61,360 nt of DNA, taken from Planctomycetia bacterium. GTDB taxonomy: Bacteria; Planctomycetota; Planctomycetia; Pirellulales; PALSA-1355. The stretch lies in assembly GCA_016200205.1 (NCBI GenBank), contig JACQFF010000088.1:1-61360 (forward strand), given 5' to 3'. The notes beneath the pieces were generated by a model that had not been told where the DNA came from, ran no database searches, and worked only from the letters and a program-made list of their open reading frames with translations. Shown one piece after another: positions 36,178-44,196 of the stretch (positions are counted from its first letter, which is position 1; each line of letters starts with the position of its first letter). Both the position numbers and the translations under genes were made by a program.

Positions 36178-37392
36178 ATGAATGTGCCATTTTTTCGTCC
36201 GTCGATCGCTGAGGCCGAAATTGCGGAGGTCGTCAATTGCTTGCGCTCCGGTTGGCTCACCTCGGGCCCGACGACCAAACGCTTCGAAACGGCATTCGCC
36301 CAAGCCGTCGGCGGCAAGCACGCGGTGGCCGTGAATTCATGCACAGCGGCCTTGCACCTGGCGGTCGAAGCTCTCGGGCTCACGCGGGGACAGGCCGTGC
36401 TCGTGCCCACGATGACGTTTGCGGCCACGGCCGAAATCGTCCGTTATCAAGGGGCCGTGCCGATTCTGGTCGATTGCGATCGGCTGACCTTCAACATGGA
36501 TCTGCGCGACGCGCAGCGAAAGATCGAGCGGCTCGAGTCCGGCCAATCGTCGGCCGCGCGCGGCGAGCCATTGAAGCCGGTCGGCATGATTCCGGTCCAT
36601 GTCGGCGGGCTGATGATGGATATGATCGCCGTGCATGCGTTTGCCAAACGGCACAACTTGTGGGTCATCGAAGATGCCGCTCACGCGTTTCCCGCCGCCT
36701 GGCGCGCCTCAGCCACTCAGCCGTGGCAACGATGCGGCGAAGGCACCGCTGCGGTCAGTTGTTTCTCGTTTTACGCAAATAAAACGATTACAACCGGCGA
36801 GGGCGGCATGGCCGTGACCGATGACAGTTCCCTGGCCGATCGCATGCGGACAATGTCGCTGCACGGGCTCTCGCACGATGCCTGGGGACGCTACTCCGGC
36901 GGCGGAAGCTGGGATTACCGCATCGTCGACGCCGGCTACAAATACAATCTCACCGACATCGCCTCGGCGATCGGTATTCATCAGCTCGAGCGGGCCGAAG
37001 CCATGCGCGTCGAGCGCGAAGCAATCGCGAAGGCCTATGGCGAAGAATTGGGTGACGTGCGGCAAATCGAGCTGCCCGTGACGCCGGCCGACCGTATCCA
37101 CGCGTGGCATTTGTTTCCCATTCGGCTGCGGCTGGAAAAACTCTCCATCGACCGCGGTGAGTTCATCACCCAACTGAAAGCCGCGGGCGTCGGCTGTTCG
37201 GTCCATTGGCGGCCCCTGCATCTGCATCCCTATTACGCCGAGCGGTTTGGTTGGACGAGCGAGGAATTTCCGACGGCCTCGCCGCTTTGGGAGCGCCTGG
37301 TCAGTTTGCCCTTGTTCCCCGGCATGCACGCCTCCGAGCGCGCACAGGTGGTCCGGGTGGTTCGCGATTTGTGCGTGCGGCACCGCGCATGA
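36178..37392 (+). CDS. DegT/DnrJ/EryC1/StrS-family aminotransferase
   Basis: 404 residues, standard length. VPFFRPSIAEAEIAEVVNCL and SGWLTSGPTTKRFETAFAQ open the fold, VNSCTAALHLAVEALGL binds PLP phosphate, VIEDAAHAFPA supplies the Asp (about residue 163) and FYANKTITTGEGGMAV (about 199-214) holds the PLP Lys. This family aminates the 4-keto-6-deoxy sugar from the dehydratase at 1722, PseC/LegC-like or VioA-like in role. Position after an acyl-ACP pair suggests the new amine is then acylated. The 3' end shares ATGA with the next gene. Confidence 0.92.
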   Translation: MNVPFFRPSIAEAEIAEVVNCLRSGWLTSGPTTKRFETAFAQAVGGKHAVAVNSCTAALHLAVEALGLTRGQAVLVPTMTFAATAEIVRYQGAVPILVDCDRLTFNMDLRDAQRKIERLESGQSSAARGEPLKPVGMIPVHVGGLMMDMIAVHAFAKRHNLWVIEDAAHAFPAAWRASATQPWQRCGEGTAAVSCFSFYANKTITTGEGGMAVTDDSSLADRMRTMSLHGLSHDAWGRYSGGGSWDYRIVDAGYKYNLTDIASAIGIHQLERAEAMRVEREAIAKAYGEELGDVRQIELPVTPADRIHAWHLFPIRLRLEKLSIDRGEFITQLKAAGVGCSVHWRPLHLHPYYAERFGWTSEEFPTASPLWERLVSLPLFPGMHASERAQVVRVVRDLCVRHRA

Positions 37393-38717
37393 ATTCCGAC
37401 GAGCCACGGGCGACCGTTGACCAGTTCGCCGGCCCGACTCATTCCAAGGATGCTCGAATTCCGGGCACACTGGGTTATGTGGCGCTGGCGCTGCCGGCAT
37501 TGGCGATTCTGGCCGACGCGGTGTTTGCGATTGTGCGCGGCTGGAGTGTCGAATCGCGGCTCGACGGGGCGGTCGTGGTCGTGGCGGCTGTGTGGCTGCT
37601 GGCGACCACGGCACTGTGGGCCTTGCCGGCCGGCCGCGGACTGTACAACCGGCGATACGCCCAACTCATTTTGCTCGGCACGAGCGGGTGCATCGCGTGG
37701 CTGATGGCGGAATTGGCGCTTGGCGGAATAGTGGCCAGTGTCGCGGAGCCGTTCCACTGCTGGCGGCCGGGACTGAAAGTTGTTTATCGGCCGAAGACGG
37801 GCGTCATGCGCGATGTAGGCTCCGAGGCGCGTGTCAGCTTCAATGCCTGGGGGGTGCGTGGCCGCGAGCTTCCCCAACGATCGGCGGCCTATCGCATTGT
37901 TTGCCTGGGCGGAAGTTCGACGGCTTGCACTTATCTGGACGATGCCAAGACATGGCCCCGATTGCTCGAAAGTGATTTGCAGGCGGCCGATCCCTCGCGC
38001 GGCTATTGGGTCGGCAACGCCGCCATACCGGGCTTTAAGAGTCCCGAGCATCGGCGATTTGTCGAGGAATCGGCCTTGATCGGCGAAATCGACTGCCTGG
38101 TCGTGCAAGCCGGAATCAACGACTTCGCGGCCGTTCTGGCGGGCCCTCGTCCGGCGCCGCCGTGGTGGTCGCGTTCGCGAGTGTTGCAGCTCGTTCGCGT
38201 CCTTTCGCGTCAATATGCGACATCGGGCACCTTGGTCGAGGACACGGCCGGCACGGTCTATCTGCGCCGCCGCGCCACACGCCAAGCGGCCGAGATCAGC
38301 TCGAGGGTGCCGGCGCTGGAGCCCGGCTTGCAGGAATTCTCCGACAACCTGCGGGCAATCATTGCTAGGTGCAATAACTGCAACATGCGCGTCGTCTTCA
38401 CGACTCAACCGGTGCTCTGGCGGGACGATTTGGACGCCGATAACGTGGCCCTGTTGTGGTTCGGTCAGCTCCCGGACGGCCGATTCTTATCGGTTGACAA
38501 GCTACGCGCCGGGATGGATCTTTACAATCAGGCGCTGCGCTCGGTTTGCGCCGAGTGCGGCGCCGAGTTGATCGATCTGCGCCAACTCGATGGCGATCCG
38601 GCGGTGTTTTACGACGACTGCCATTTCACCGAGACCGGTGCCCGGCGTGTTGCCAGGCTGATCGCCGACTGGTTCGTGGCTCATCCGGTGCCTGCGGGCA
38701 AGGAGGTGGCACCATGA
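37389..38717 (+). CDS. Membrane-anchored SGNH/GDSL-hydrolase-like protein
   Basis: 442 residues. Three N-terminal hydrophobic segments (about 28-50, 58-80, 92-115) come first. The SGNH landmarks are VCLGGSSTACTYLDDAKTW (Ser, about 172), VVQAGINDFAAV (GxND, about 240) and YDDCHFTETGARRVARLI (DxxH, about 412). It lies directly before the carbamoyltransferase module, with ATGA overlap. It could be an O-acyl esterase or acyl/carbamoyl-tailoring partner; function beyond the fold is inference. Confidence 0.82.
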   Translation: MNSDEPRATVDQFAGPTHSKDARIPGTLGYVALALPALAILADAVFAIVRGWSVESRLDGAVVVVAAVWLLATTALWALPAGRGLYNRRYAQLILLGTSGCIAWLMAELALGGIVASVAEPFHCWRPGLKVVYRPKTGVMRDVGSEARVSFNAWGVRGRELPQRSAAYRIVCLGGSSTACTYLDDAKTWPRLLESDLQAADPSRGYWVGNAAIPGFKSPEHRRFVEESALIGEIDCLVVQAGINDFAAVLAGPRPAPPWWSRSRVLQLVRVLSRQYATSGTLVEDTAGTVYLRRRATRQAAEISSRVPALEPGLQEFSDNLRAIIARCNNCNMRVVFTTQPVLWRDDLDADNVALLWFGQLPDGRFLSVDKLRAGMDLYNQALRSVCAECGAELIDLRQLDGDPAVFYDDCHFTETGARRVARLIADWFVAHPVPAGKEVAP

Positions 38718-40543
38718 CTGCCATCTTGGGCATATCGGCGTTCTATCACGATTCGGCCGCCGCGCTGGTCGTGGATGGCCGGATCGTCGCGGCCGCCCAG
38801 GAGGAGCGCTTTACGCGCGTCAAGCACGACGCAGGATTTCCCAAGCACGCGATCGACTATTGCCTGGCCGCCGCGGGCCTCTCGCCGGATCAACTCGACT
38901 ATGTCGGTTTTTACGACAAGCCGCTCTTGAAATTCGAGCGGTTGCTGGAAACATACCTGGCCTGTGCGCCCCGCGGCTTCCGCTCGTTCTTGCAGGCGAT
39001 GCCCCCTTGGCTGCGGCAAAAGCTCTATTTGCCGCGAGAACTCAGCCGGGGGCTGGACCACCAATACACGAAGCGCTACGTCTTCACCGAACATCACGAA
39101 GCGCACGCGGCCAGCGCTTTTTTCCCATCGCCGTTCGCGGAGGCCGCCATTCTGACCATCGACGGCGTCGGCGAATGGGCCACCACCAGCTTCGGGTACG
39201 GACGGGGCAACCGCATCACGCTGACGCGAGAACTGCGATTTCCGCATTCGCTGGGCTTGCTCTATTCGGCATTCACTTATTTCTGCGGCTTTCGCGTGAA
39301 TTCAGGCGAATACAAACTAATGGGCTTGGCACCCTACGGCGAACCGAAATACGTCGCGTTGATTCTCGACAAGCTGATCGATTTGAAGGCCGACGGTTCG
39401 TTTCGGATGGACATGCGGTACTTCAACTACTGCCAGGGCCTGACGATGACTTCGCGCCGCTTCGATCGGCTGTTTGGCGGGCCGCCACGACGGCCCGAGT
39501 CGCCACTAAGCGAGCGCGAAATGGATCTCGCGGCTTCGATCCAGCAAGTGACCGAAGAAATCATGCTCCGCTCGGCCCGCCACGTTCATGCCCAGACGGG
39601 GATGAAAAACCTCTGCCTGGCGGGCGGCGTGGCGCTCAATTGCGTGGGCAATGGGCGGATTTTGCGAGAGGGTCCGTTTGAGCAAATCTGGATCCAGCCC
39701 GCCGCCGGCGATGCCGGCGGGGCCTTGGGCGTAGCCCTGTTTGTTTGGCACCAACTGCTCGACCAGCCGCGCACGCCCCAGCCGCGCGATAGCCAACAAG
39801 GCTCGCTGTTGGGCCCGGCGTTCAGCGATGAGACGATCGCGTCATTCTTGAACTCTGCCGGCGCGGAATATCGGCGCTGTGATTCGGATGCCGAACTTTG
39901 CGAGTGCGTGGCCGACCTGCTGGCTTCGGAAAAAGTCGTGGGCTGGTTTCAAGGTCGGATGGAATTTGGACCGCGAGCGCTCGGCGCGCGGAGCATTCTG
40001 GGCGACGCCCGCAGCACCGCCATGCAATCGGTCATGAACTTGAAGATCAAGTTCCGCGAGTCGTTCCGGCCGTTTGCTCCTTCGGTCTTGGAAGAGCATG
40101 TGGGCGAGTATTTCGACATGCCCTCAGGCCAGGAAAGCCCCTACATGCTGCTCGTCGCGCCGGTGCGGCAAGCGCAGCGCACCATTGTCAATGGCCAGGT
40201 CGAGTTGCGGGGCTTGGAGAAACTCAAGACCTGCCGTTCGACGATACCGGCCGTGACGCACGTTGATTATTCGGTTCGAGTGCAGAGCGTCGACGCCGCT
40301 CGGCACGGGCGGTATCGCCAATTGCTTGAGCGGTTTTACGCCAAGACCGGTTGCCCGGTGATCATCAACACCAGCTTTAACGTGCGCGGGGAGCCGATCG
40401 TGTGCACGCCCGAGGAGGCGTATCGCTGCTTCATGGCGACGCATATCGATGCGCTGGTGCTGGAGCGATTCGTGGTGGTAAAACAGCGCTGCGACGAAAA
40501 GCCGCGGAACGAAGCGTATTTGAGCCAATTCAGCCTGGATTGA
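38714..40543 (+). CDS. NodU/CmcH-family O-carbamoyltransferase (second copy, SxtI-like)
   Basis: 609 residues. LGISAFYHDSAAALVVDG and AAAQEERFTRVKHDAGFPK are the N-terminal hallmarks, EHHEAHAASAFFPSPF (about 130) the metal site, FQGRMEFGPRALGARSILGD (about 413) and NTSFNVRGEPIV (about 552) the C-terminal domain. ATG 38714 has AGGAGG at 38701-38706 and an ATGA overlap with the SGNH gene. It is followed by SxtJ-like and DUF5989 genes, the order found beside SxtI in saxitoxin clusters. The target hydroxyl is unknown. Confidence 0.93.
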   Translation: MTAILGISAFYHDSAAALVVDGRIVAAAQEERFTRVKHDAGFPKHAIDYCLAAAGLSPDQLDYVGFYDKPLLKFERLLETYLACAPRGFRSFLQAMPPWLRQKLYLPRELSRGLDHQYTKRYVFTEHHEAHAASAFFPSPFAEAAILTIDGVGEWATTSFGYGRGNRITLTRELRFPHSLGLLYSAFTYFCGFRVNSGEYKLMGLAPYGEPKYVALILDKLIDLKADGSFRMDMRYFNYCQGLTMTSRRFDRLFGGPPRRPESPLSEREMDLAASIQQVTEEIMLRSARHVHAQTGMKNLCLAGGVALNCVGNGRILREGPFEQIWIQPAAGDAGGALGVALFVWHQLLDQPRTPQPRDSQQGSLLGPAFSDETIASFLNSAGAEYRRCDSDAELCECVADLLASEKVVGWFQGRMEFGPRALGARSILGDARSTAMQSVMNLKIKFRESFRPFAPSVLEEHVGEYFDMPSGQESPYMLLVAPVRQAQRTIVNGQVELRGLEKLKTCRSTIPAVTHVDYSVRVQSVDAARHGRYRQLLERFYAKTGCPVIINTSFNVRGEPIVCTPEEAYRCFMATHIDALVLERFVVVKQRCDEKPRNEAYLSQFSLD

Positions 40544-40546
40544 TCG

Positions 40547-40966
40547 ATGGCCCTGATTGAAATCAATCGCGACCCGACGACCCGAGAGATTCGGAAATTT
40601 GCCGTGCTATGGCTGCCGGCATTCTGTCTTTTGATCGGGGCGTGGTTCGGCTATCGACTGGCGGCATGGCCGACGGCAGTTGGGCTGGTTGGCTGCGGCG
40701 TGATGAGCGTCGTGGTTGGGATTTTGCGGCCGCGGTGGATGCGGATCGTGTTTATCGCTTGGATGTGGGCTGCGTTTCCTATCGGCTGGACGGTTTCGCA
40801 CTTGCTGATGGGTTCGATTTTCTATTTGGTGATTACGCCGATTGGAATGATCATGCGTTTGACAGGGCGCGATCCGCTGTCGCGCAAATTCGACCGGAGC
40901 GTCGAAACGTATTGGGTGCCGCGGCCCGAAGAAGTCGAGCCGTCACGGTACTTTCGTCAGTTTTAG
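40547..40966 (+). CDS. SxtJ-family membrane protein
   Basis: 139 residues with three hydrophobic segments (about 20-40, 44-62, 68-105). EINRDPTTREIRKFAVLW opens it and RPRWMRIVFIAWMWAAFPIG plus GMIMRLTGRDPL end the membrane part. The last 25 residues are soluble (YWVPRPEEVEPSRYF). Members are usually next to NodU/CmcH carbamoyltransferases. It begins 4 bases after the carbamoyltransferase. No enzymatic motif is visible; a membrane platform role is inferred. Confidence 0.82.
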   Translation: MALIEINRDPTTREIRKFAVLWLPAFCLLIGAWFGYRLAAWPTAVGLVGCGVMSVVVGILRPRWMRIVFIAWMWAAFPIGWTVSHLLMGSIFYLVITPIGMIMRLTGRDPLSRKFDRSVETYWVPRPEEVEPSRYFRQF

Positions 40967-41044
40967 AGGCTCTAGAAGAAGCGCCGGGGGCTGCCTTCTG
41001 CTCCGAGGCGGTTTTGTTGGAGTTCCGTAGCATGGAGACGCGAG

Positions 41045-41257
41045 ATGACCGATCTTGAGGACCATCGCCCAGGGCCCGAGCGCTTTGCCGAAGAAGCCGG
41101 CCGGCGGCGGCAGGGAGCCTTCGGCGAGCTCGTGCAGTTCTTGCGTCACAATAAGAAGTGGTGGCTCACACCGATCGTGATCATGCTCCTGTTGGTTGGC
41201 GTGCTCGTGATTTTAGGCGGCACGGCGGCGGCACCGTTTATTTACACGTTATTTTGA
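41045..41257 (+). CDS. DUF5989-family small membrane protein (SxtK-like)
   Basis: 70 residues: a soluble, charged N-terminus (DLEDHRPGPERFAEEAGRRR), LVQFLRHNKKWWLTPIVI and then one hydrophobic segment ending FIYTLF. This is the DUF5989 pattern found with SxtJ and carbamoyltransferases. Upstream GGAGACGCGAG supports the ATG. It overlaps the sugar transferase start (TTGA). Confidence 0.85.
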   Translation: MTDLEDHRPGPERFAEEAGRRRQGAFGELVQFLRHNKKWWLTPIVIMLLLVGVLVILGGTAAAPFIYTLF

Positions 41258-41940
41258 CAGGTGTGCGTTTGGCAGATTCCGGACCGTCGACCAATCCCGC
41301 ACAAGCCTCGCCCGCGGTCGGGGCTCCGCGGGGGCGTCCGGTGCAGGCCGCTTTGAAGCGTGCGTTTGATTTGCTTCTCGCGGGCTTGGGGCTGTTGGTG
41401 ATCAGCCCATTGCTGCTCGCGGCGGCGATTGCCATCAAGCTGGATTCGGCGGGGCCGGTTTTTTTCATGCAGCAACGGGTCGGCCGCAACTTCAAACCAT
41501 TTTGGATTTATAAGTTCCGCACCATGGTCGTCGACGCCGAAGAGCGGGGCGGCCAGCTCACGACCCCGGCCGATCCACGGATCACGCGGGTCGGCCGCTG
41601 GCTGCGGAAAACCAAAATCGACGAGTTGCCGCAGTTGATCAATGTGCTGTTGGGCGACATGAGCCTGGTAGGACCTCGGCCCGAAGTGTCGCGGTACGTG
41701 GAAATGTACCGCGACGATTATTCCGTTGTGCTCTCGGTCCGCCCGGGGCTGACCGATCCGGCCTCGGTCAAATATCGCGACGAAGCCAACATTCTGGCGG
41801 CAAGTTCCGATCCGGAACAGGAATACATTCGCCGCATTTTGCCCGACAAGATCGCGCTGGCTCGAGAATATGTTGCTCGGGCCACATTCTCGAGCGATCT
41901 GCTCGTCCTCGTTCGCACACTGCTGCGAATTGTGCGCTAA
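41254..41940 (+). CDS. Initiating membrane sugar transferase (polyprenyl-phosphate sugar-1-phosphate transferase)
   Basis: About 228 residues, the small PglC/WbaP-C-terminal form. One hydrophobic hairpin (FDLLLAGLGLLVISPLLLA, about 45-63) is followed by the catalytic region GPVFFMQQRVGR, YKFRTMVVDAEE, KTKIDELPQLINVLLGDMSL and VGPRPEVSRYV. It would transfer a sugar phosphate onto the lipid carrier and so start repeat-unit synthesis. Start is the TTG 41254 (TTGA overlap with the DUF5989 gene) or the GTG 41263. Being last in the operon it closes the + strand cluster. Confidence 0.92.
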   Translation: MTGVRLADSGPSTNPAQASPAVGAPRGRPVQAALKRAFDLLLAGLGLLVISPLLLAAAIAIKLDSAGPVFFMQQRVGRNFKPFWIYKFRTMVVDAEERGGQLTTPADPRITRVGRWLRKTKIDELPQLINVLLGDMSLVGPRPEVSRYVEMYRDDYSVVLSVRPGLTDPASVKYRDEANILAASSDPEQEYIRRILPDKIALAREYVARATFSSDLLVLVRTLLRIVR

Positions 41941-42112
41941 GCGTGCGAGGTCATGTTTTGGGCCCGTGGCGAGCATCTCCCCGTCGGGGCCGGGGCCAAG
42001 CGTGTGCCTGGCCGCCTCCTGGCGTCGGTTCCCGGACATGGGCGCTCAAGCGGGGAACTTGCGCCTGGAGGCGGCTCGGATGCGATACATCGATTGGGCC
42101 CGGACTGGCTCA
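41941..42112. other. Spacer between convergent polysaccharide cluster and csrA
   Basis: 172 bases between the end of the sugar transferase (+) and the end of csrA (-). GC-rich with GGGGCCGGGGCC-like runs that may fold, but I see no clean hairpin followed by a T tract. Confidence 0.35.
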
Positions 42113-42298
42113 TCAATTGGGACTAATGACCGTCGGTTCCGAAATGTCGTTCGGCTCGAGCTCATCGCGCAAAACGAGCACGTGGGGCGGCGCTTCGATG
42201 CCCAGCCGCACCTTGTCTCCCGCGACGCGCACCACAGTCACGATGATCGAATCCCCGAGCCTAATGCGTTCTCTTTCCCGCCGGGACAAAACGAGCAT
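42113..42298 (-). CDS. csrA: Carbon storage regulator CsrA (RsmA)
   Basis: 61 residues, normal size. It begins MLVLSRRERERIRLGDSIIV and has VTVVRVAGDKVRLGIEAPPH, the two conserved regions of the RNA-binding dimer, with the Arg near residue 44 replaced by the context VLVLRDEL. CsrA binds GGA in mRNA leaders and controls translation or stability, often of surface polysaccharide and flagellar genes. A strong AAGGAGGT Shine-Dalgarno (42305-42312) and a sigma70-like promoter lie upstream. It ends just beyond the polysaccharide cluster and might regulate it, but this is untested. Confidence 0.95.
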   Translation of the reverse strand: MLVLSRRERERIRLGDSIIVTVVRVAGDKVRLGIEAPPHVLVLRDELEPNDISEPTVISPN

Positions 42299-42343
42299 GA
42301 TCGAACCTCCTTGTTTTGATCGATGTATTTATTAGTGTAGTTA

Positions 42344-42371
42344 TGTATACTAATTCGTTCGCCGCTGTCAA
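42344..42371 (-). promoter_or_regulatory. Sigma70-like promoter of csrA
   Basis: On the minus strand TTGACA (42366-42371) is followed after 16 bases by TATACA (42344-42349). Transcription would start near 42337, giving a leader of about 40 bases that includes the AAGGAGGT ribosome site. The spacing and the -35 box are near consensus; activity is inferred. Confidence 0.65.
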
Positions 42372-42420
42372 GCGAGGTTCTGCAGGGGAACGTCGCCTGA
42401 TGCGCGTCTGCCCAATGTTT

Positions 42421-42717
42421 TCAGGCGGCCACCAAATCCAATCGAGGGGCTTCGACAAGTTGGATTTTGTGGAACCGCTCGCCTGTCGCACCGTAAAACA
42501 AAACCGTGTTCCGCTGAGTTTCCCAAATGGCGGAGAATTTCACGGCCCGGGGTCCATGAAGGCAAAAGTAAATCCCGCATGGCCGGTCCGCGCGAATCAG
42601 GATGCGTTCGGTTAGAGGAAAGGCGCCGACTTCAAGTTGATTGTGCTGGCATAAGATGTTGTTGATGTAGTCTCGTAGTTCGTGCAATGTTTGAATCACC
42701 GGGGAGCTGGTGAACAT
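42421..42717 (-). CDS. Conserved planctomycete hypothetical protein next to csrA
   Basis: About 98 residues if translation starts at the ATG at 42717. The protein reads with a helical N-terminus (VIQTLHELRDYINNILCQHN) and a beta-rich rest: RILIRADRPCGIYFCLHGPR, VKFSAIWETQRNTVLFYG. There is no signal peptide or membrane segment. Proteins of this form are familiar to me from planctomycete genomes, but no function is known. A longer frame reaching 42855 exists; its extra residues look non-coding. It lies upstream of csrA in the same direction, with the csrA promoter between them. Confidence 0.65.
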   Translation of the reverse strand: MFTSSPVIQTLHELRDYINNILCQHNQLEVGAFPLTERILIRADRPCGIYFCLHGPRAVKFSAIWETQRNTVLFYGATGERFHKIQLVEAPRLDLVAA

Positions 42718-42997
42718 GGGCTGCGAGTTCTCCTGTCGATCGCACGTGGAGATGGATAATCTGTATACCCAAGTGCGGGATAGATAATTTGGGTTGTGTT
42801 CCAACACAAATGCTATCGGCCGAACAGCCAGACGCACTTGCAGTAAGAAGGGCAATTTTTAGGAAACAGTTAGTTTGCCAAGAAAAAGAAACTTGGCTAA
42901 AGATTTCCTACAGAAGCCCCCCGGCGGCGTTTGCAGAGCGTCCCGGTGCGCAGCGGCCAGAACCGCCTACGGCTTAGCGACTTCCGATTCGAATACC
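42718..42997. other. Intergenic region upstream of the csrA companion
   Basis: 280 bases. It holds an A+T-richer stretch with GATAATCTGTATACCC and an imperfect inverted repeat ACCCAA...TTGGGT (about 42766-42794), probably the promoter of the 98-residue gene. The rest shows nothing more. Confidence 0.35.
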
Positions 42998-43927
42998 CTA
43001 TTTTGAAAACTCTGCAAAAGCGTCTGCGATGCGGCCGGCCTTTTCGTCGCCCTTGTGCAGCAGCACGCGATAGCGAAACTTCAGTGTTTCGCCTGCCGGC
43101 AATGTGTATTCGCCTTTCATGGTCCCGGTAAAGTCGTGCAATCCGAATGGGTTGGCGGCAAACAGCCCATAGCCGCGCACGTGCCAGTAGGTCGGAAAGC
43201 GGAAACTCGAGGGGTGGTTCAGAATGGCGATGCCCACGGTCTCGCCCTCGACGGGGCCGTGGTAATCGACCCACGCAGCCGGTTTGCCCCAGGCGGCGCC
43301 GTCGGTCTGGCCATCGCTATTGATGATCTTCCCGCCTTGCTGCGAGTCGACGCGCAGCGTCGAGGCCACGCGCATTCCGAACGAACCTTCTTTCGTGTCG
43401 CCAAACGTCACTGGACCGCCAGTGGCTTTGATGGCGATTTCGAAATCGATCCAGCGGCGATCCGCGTCAGCGCCAAAGGTCAGCGTGCGCTCGTCCTGGC
43501 ATTGCAGCTTGCTGCCGTCGGGGCTGAGCCAATCGTTGTGGGTGACGATCACGGCCTGCGGTCCACCGGCGACTTTGCCGAACTCGCGATGCTCGATTCG
43601 CCCTTTGCCTTCGGACCAGAAATCGATGCCGTTGACGCTGCCATGGGTGAACCAAAGCGAGCGCTGATGGATATGGTCGCGATCTTTTTCGCTCGCGACA
43701 CCATCTTCCATTGGCCAGTTGCGCGTGACTCGCTTGCCGGTAGGGCCAAAGATGGGCCACAGAATCGGCTTGCTGCCGGATTTGATCAAATACTCGGTAA
43801 ACGGCTGGCCATCGACTTTGACGGTCACGCCGCGTGGCGTCTGTTCGACACTCACGTCAGCGGCGGCCTTGTGTAATGATCCCAACATGCTCGCCAACGC
43901 GGTCAATAGGGCGCAAAATCGAATCAT
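42998..43927 (-). CDS. PmoA/DUF6807-like secreted protein
   Basis: About 309 residues starting at the ATG 43927, which has GGAGA upstream. A signal peptide (MIRFCALLTALASMLGSLHK...AAA) precedes a beta-rich body. Family features are KPILWPIFGPTGKRVTRNWP, DHIHQRSLWFTHGSVNGIDF (about 113) and the C-terminal WHVRGYGLFAANPFGLHDF. These are seen in the planctomycete family annotated as methane oxygenase PmoA-like (DUF6807), a name from weak similarity; oxygenase activity is doubtful. The frame also extends to 44158, but those codons come from an inserted repeat and are not used. Confidence 0.82.
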   Translation of the reverse strand: MIRFCALLTALASMLGSLHKAAADVSVEQTPRGVTVKVDGQPFTEYLIKSGSKPILWPIFGPTGKRVTRNWPMEDGVASEKDRDHIHQRSLWFTHGSVNGIDFWSEGKGRIEHREFGKVAGGPQAVIVTHNDWLSPDGSKLQCQDERTLTFGADADRRWIDFEIAIKATGGPVTFGDTKEGSFGMRVASTLRVDSQQGGKIINSDGQTDGAAWGKPAAWVDYHGPVEGETVGIAILNHPSSFRFPTYWHVRGYGLFAANPFGLHDFTGTMKGEYTLPAGETLKFRYRVLLHKGDEKAGRIADAFAEFSK

Positions 43928-44073
43928 GGTGACATTCTCCGGGTTTTGGGGACGCCACCAATGGTAACCGCTTGACGTGCCGCTGGCCACCGGATGAAGT
44001 GAGCGTGCGGGCATTTTTTGAAGCCGCATTGCCGGCCAGAGTGCGGAAAGCCGCCGCTTGCGGCTTGGACGTT

Positions 44074-44185
44074 GTTTCAAATCCCTCTCCCACCGGGAGA
44101 GGGCAAGGTGAGGGTCTTTGTCGTCTCCGGATTCGCCCTCACCCCAGCCCTCTCCCAAAAGGAGAGGGAGATGTTTTGAAACAGC
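44074..44185. repeat. Dispersed inverted-repeat element, copy 1
   Basis: About 112 bases with flanking GTTTCAAA/TTTTGAAAC and internal CCCTCTCCC, GGGAGAGGG, GGTGAGGG, CCCTCACCCC blocks that pair with each other. The same element occurs in the opposite orientation at 56615-56720. It lies between the PmoA-like gene start and the end of the next gene. Confidence 0.8.
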
Positions 44186-44196
44186 CTCTCGGCCTT

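Noticed and set aside
43928..44158. Extension of the PmoA-like gene to an upstream ATG at 44158
   Set aside because: The added codons come from the dispersed repeat at 44074-44185, while the ATG at 43927 has a Shine-Dalgarno and a signal peptide directly after it.
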